A stretch of 23,892 nucleotides of DNA. Origin: Fusobacteriota bacterium. GTDB taxonomy: Bacteria > Fusobacteriota > Fusobacteriia > Fusobacteriales > Fusobacteriaceae. The stretch spans positions 1-23,892 of the forward strand of contig JAEWEF010000009.1 in the NCBI GenBank assembly GCA_023389595.1. Reading direction: 5' to 3'. Of the stretch, positions 23,825 through 23,892 are shown piece by piece (positions within the stretch are counted from its first letter, which is position 1; the number at the start of each line of letters is the position of its first letter). The notes below the pieces were generated by a model. It was not told the origin of the DNA. It saw only the letters and a list, made by a program, of their open reading frames with translations, and did not search any database. Both the position numbers and the translations under genes were made by a program.

Positions 23825-23892
23825 TTAGTTCCCAAGTAATCTATCAAATAAATTATCTTCAGACATATTATCAAACGAATTATTTTCATCAA
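23825..23892 (-). CDS. C-terminal end of an unidentified gene (partial)
   Basis: The final 22 codons of a leftward gene run in from the window edge. The tail is acidic and asparagine-rich (NNSFDNMSEDNLFDRLLGN) and ends in TAA at 23825-23827. Its stop is 14 bases before the ATG of the helicase-nuclease, so it is very probably co-transcribed with it. Twenty-two residues are too few to name a family. A partner of the helicase-nuclease would be an attractive candidate, but that is only a guess from position. Confidence 0.5.
   Translation of the reverse strand, partial: DENNSFDNMSEDNLFDRLLGN

Noticed and set aside
1..23892. Mobile elements, CRISPR, phage, toxin-antitoxin or biosynthetic cluster
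   Set aside because: I looked for transposase, integrase, repeat-spacer and small paired-ORF signatures and found none. The content is mainly core genes.

Overview
This 23.9 kb window is very AT-rich (by eye about a quarter G+C), with AGA arginine, A/T-ending codons and strong Shine-Dalgarno sites. The gene set combines a YkuD_2-type L,D-transpeptidase, SepF, HPr kinase, CbiK, QueH, IadA and a ThrE pair. That fits a low-GC, didermic anaerobe or facultative anaerobe; Fusobacteriota, perhaps Leptotrichiaceae, is my best guess. This is inference from gene content and composition, because no rRNA or other strong taxonomic marker is present. I see no insertion sequence, phage, CRISPR array, tRNA or rRNA.

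Layout. (1) 1-430 is non-coding apart from a promoter and a palindrome. It leads into a rightward operon at 431-2402: a TrmN6/YfiC-like methyltransferase and a two-gene ThrE-type exporter, closed by a strong bidirectional hairpin (2414-2451). (2) 2473-10128 is a leftward block: mtnN, folC, a lysine/glutamate-rich single-pass membrane protein, a double-length hprK, nrnA, sepF, an internal hairpin, then a ModA-like anchored binding protein and an L,D-transpeptidase. Its promoter is at 10158-10187. (3) 10210-12270 holds an orphan leftward cbiK. Divergent to it are an Rrf2 regulator with three cysteines and a monocistronic, apparently well-expressed flavin-binding (PNPOx-fold) protein. Several promoters and dyads can be read here. 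(4) 12273-23892 is one long leftward transcription unit of at least nine closely packed genes. It runs from the end of an unidentified gene to a fused UvrD-like helicase/Fe-S nuclease, sbcD, sbcC, queH, a four-TM protein, iadA, a DUF4015 glycoside-hydrolase-like protein and truB, ending at a hairpin.

How the genes work together: the helicase-nuclease and SbcCD form a DNA-end-processing group. queH, truB and the TrmN6-like gene modify tRNA. The L,D-transpeptidase, SepF and the DUF4015 protein act on the envelope or division. HprK governs carbon regulation. Most genes are ordinary housekeeping.

The most unusual object is HprK. It is a tandem duplication in which the first copy has lost the P-loop but kept the C-terminal motifs, while the second copy has kept the P-loop and lost most of the C-terminal motifs. 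The two halves look complementary. Second-rank observations are an SbcC apex with a CX6C motif in place of the usual CXXC zinc hook, a ModA-like protein without a transporter and placed next to division and envelope genes, and an inverted repeat over the Rrf2 gene's own -10 box.
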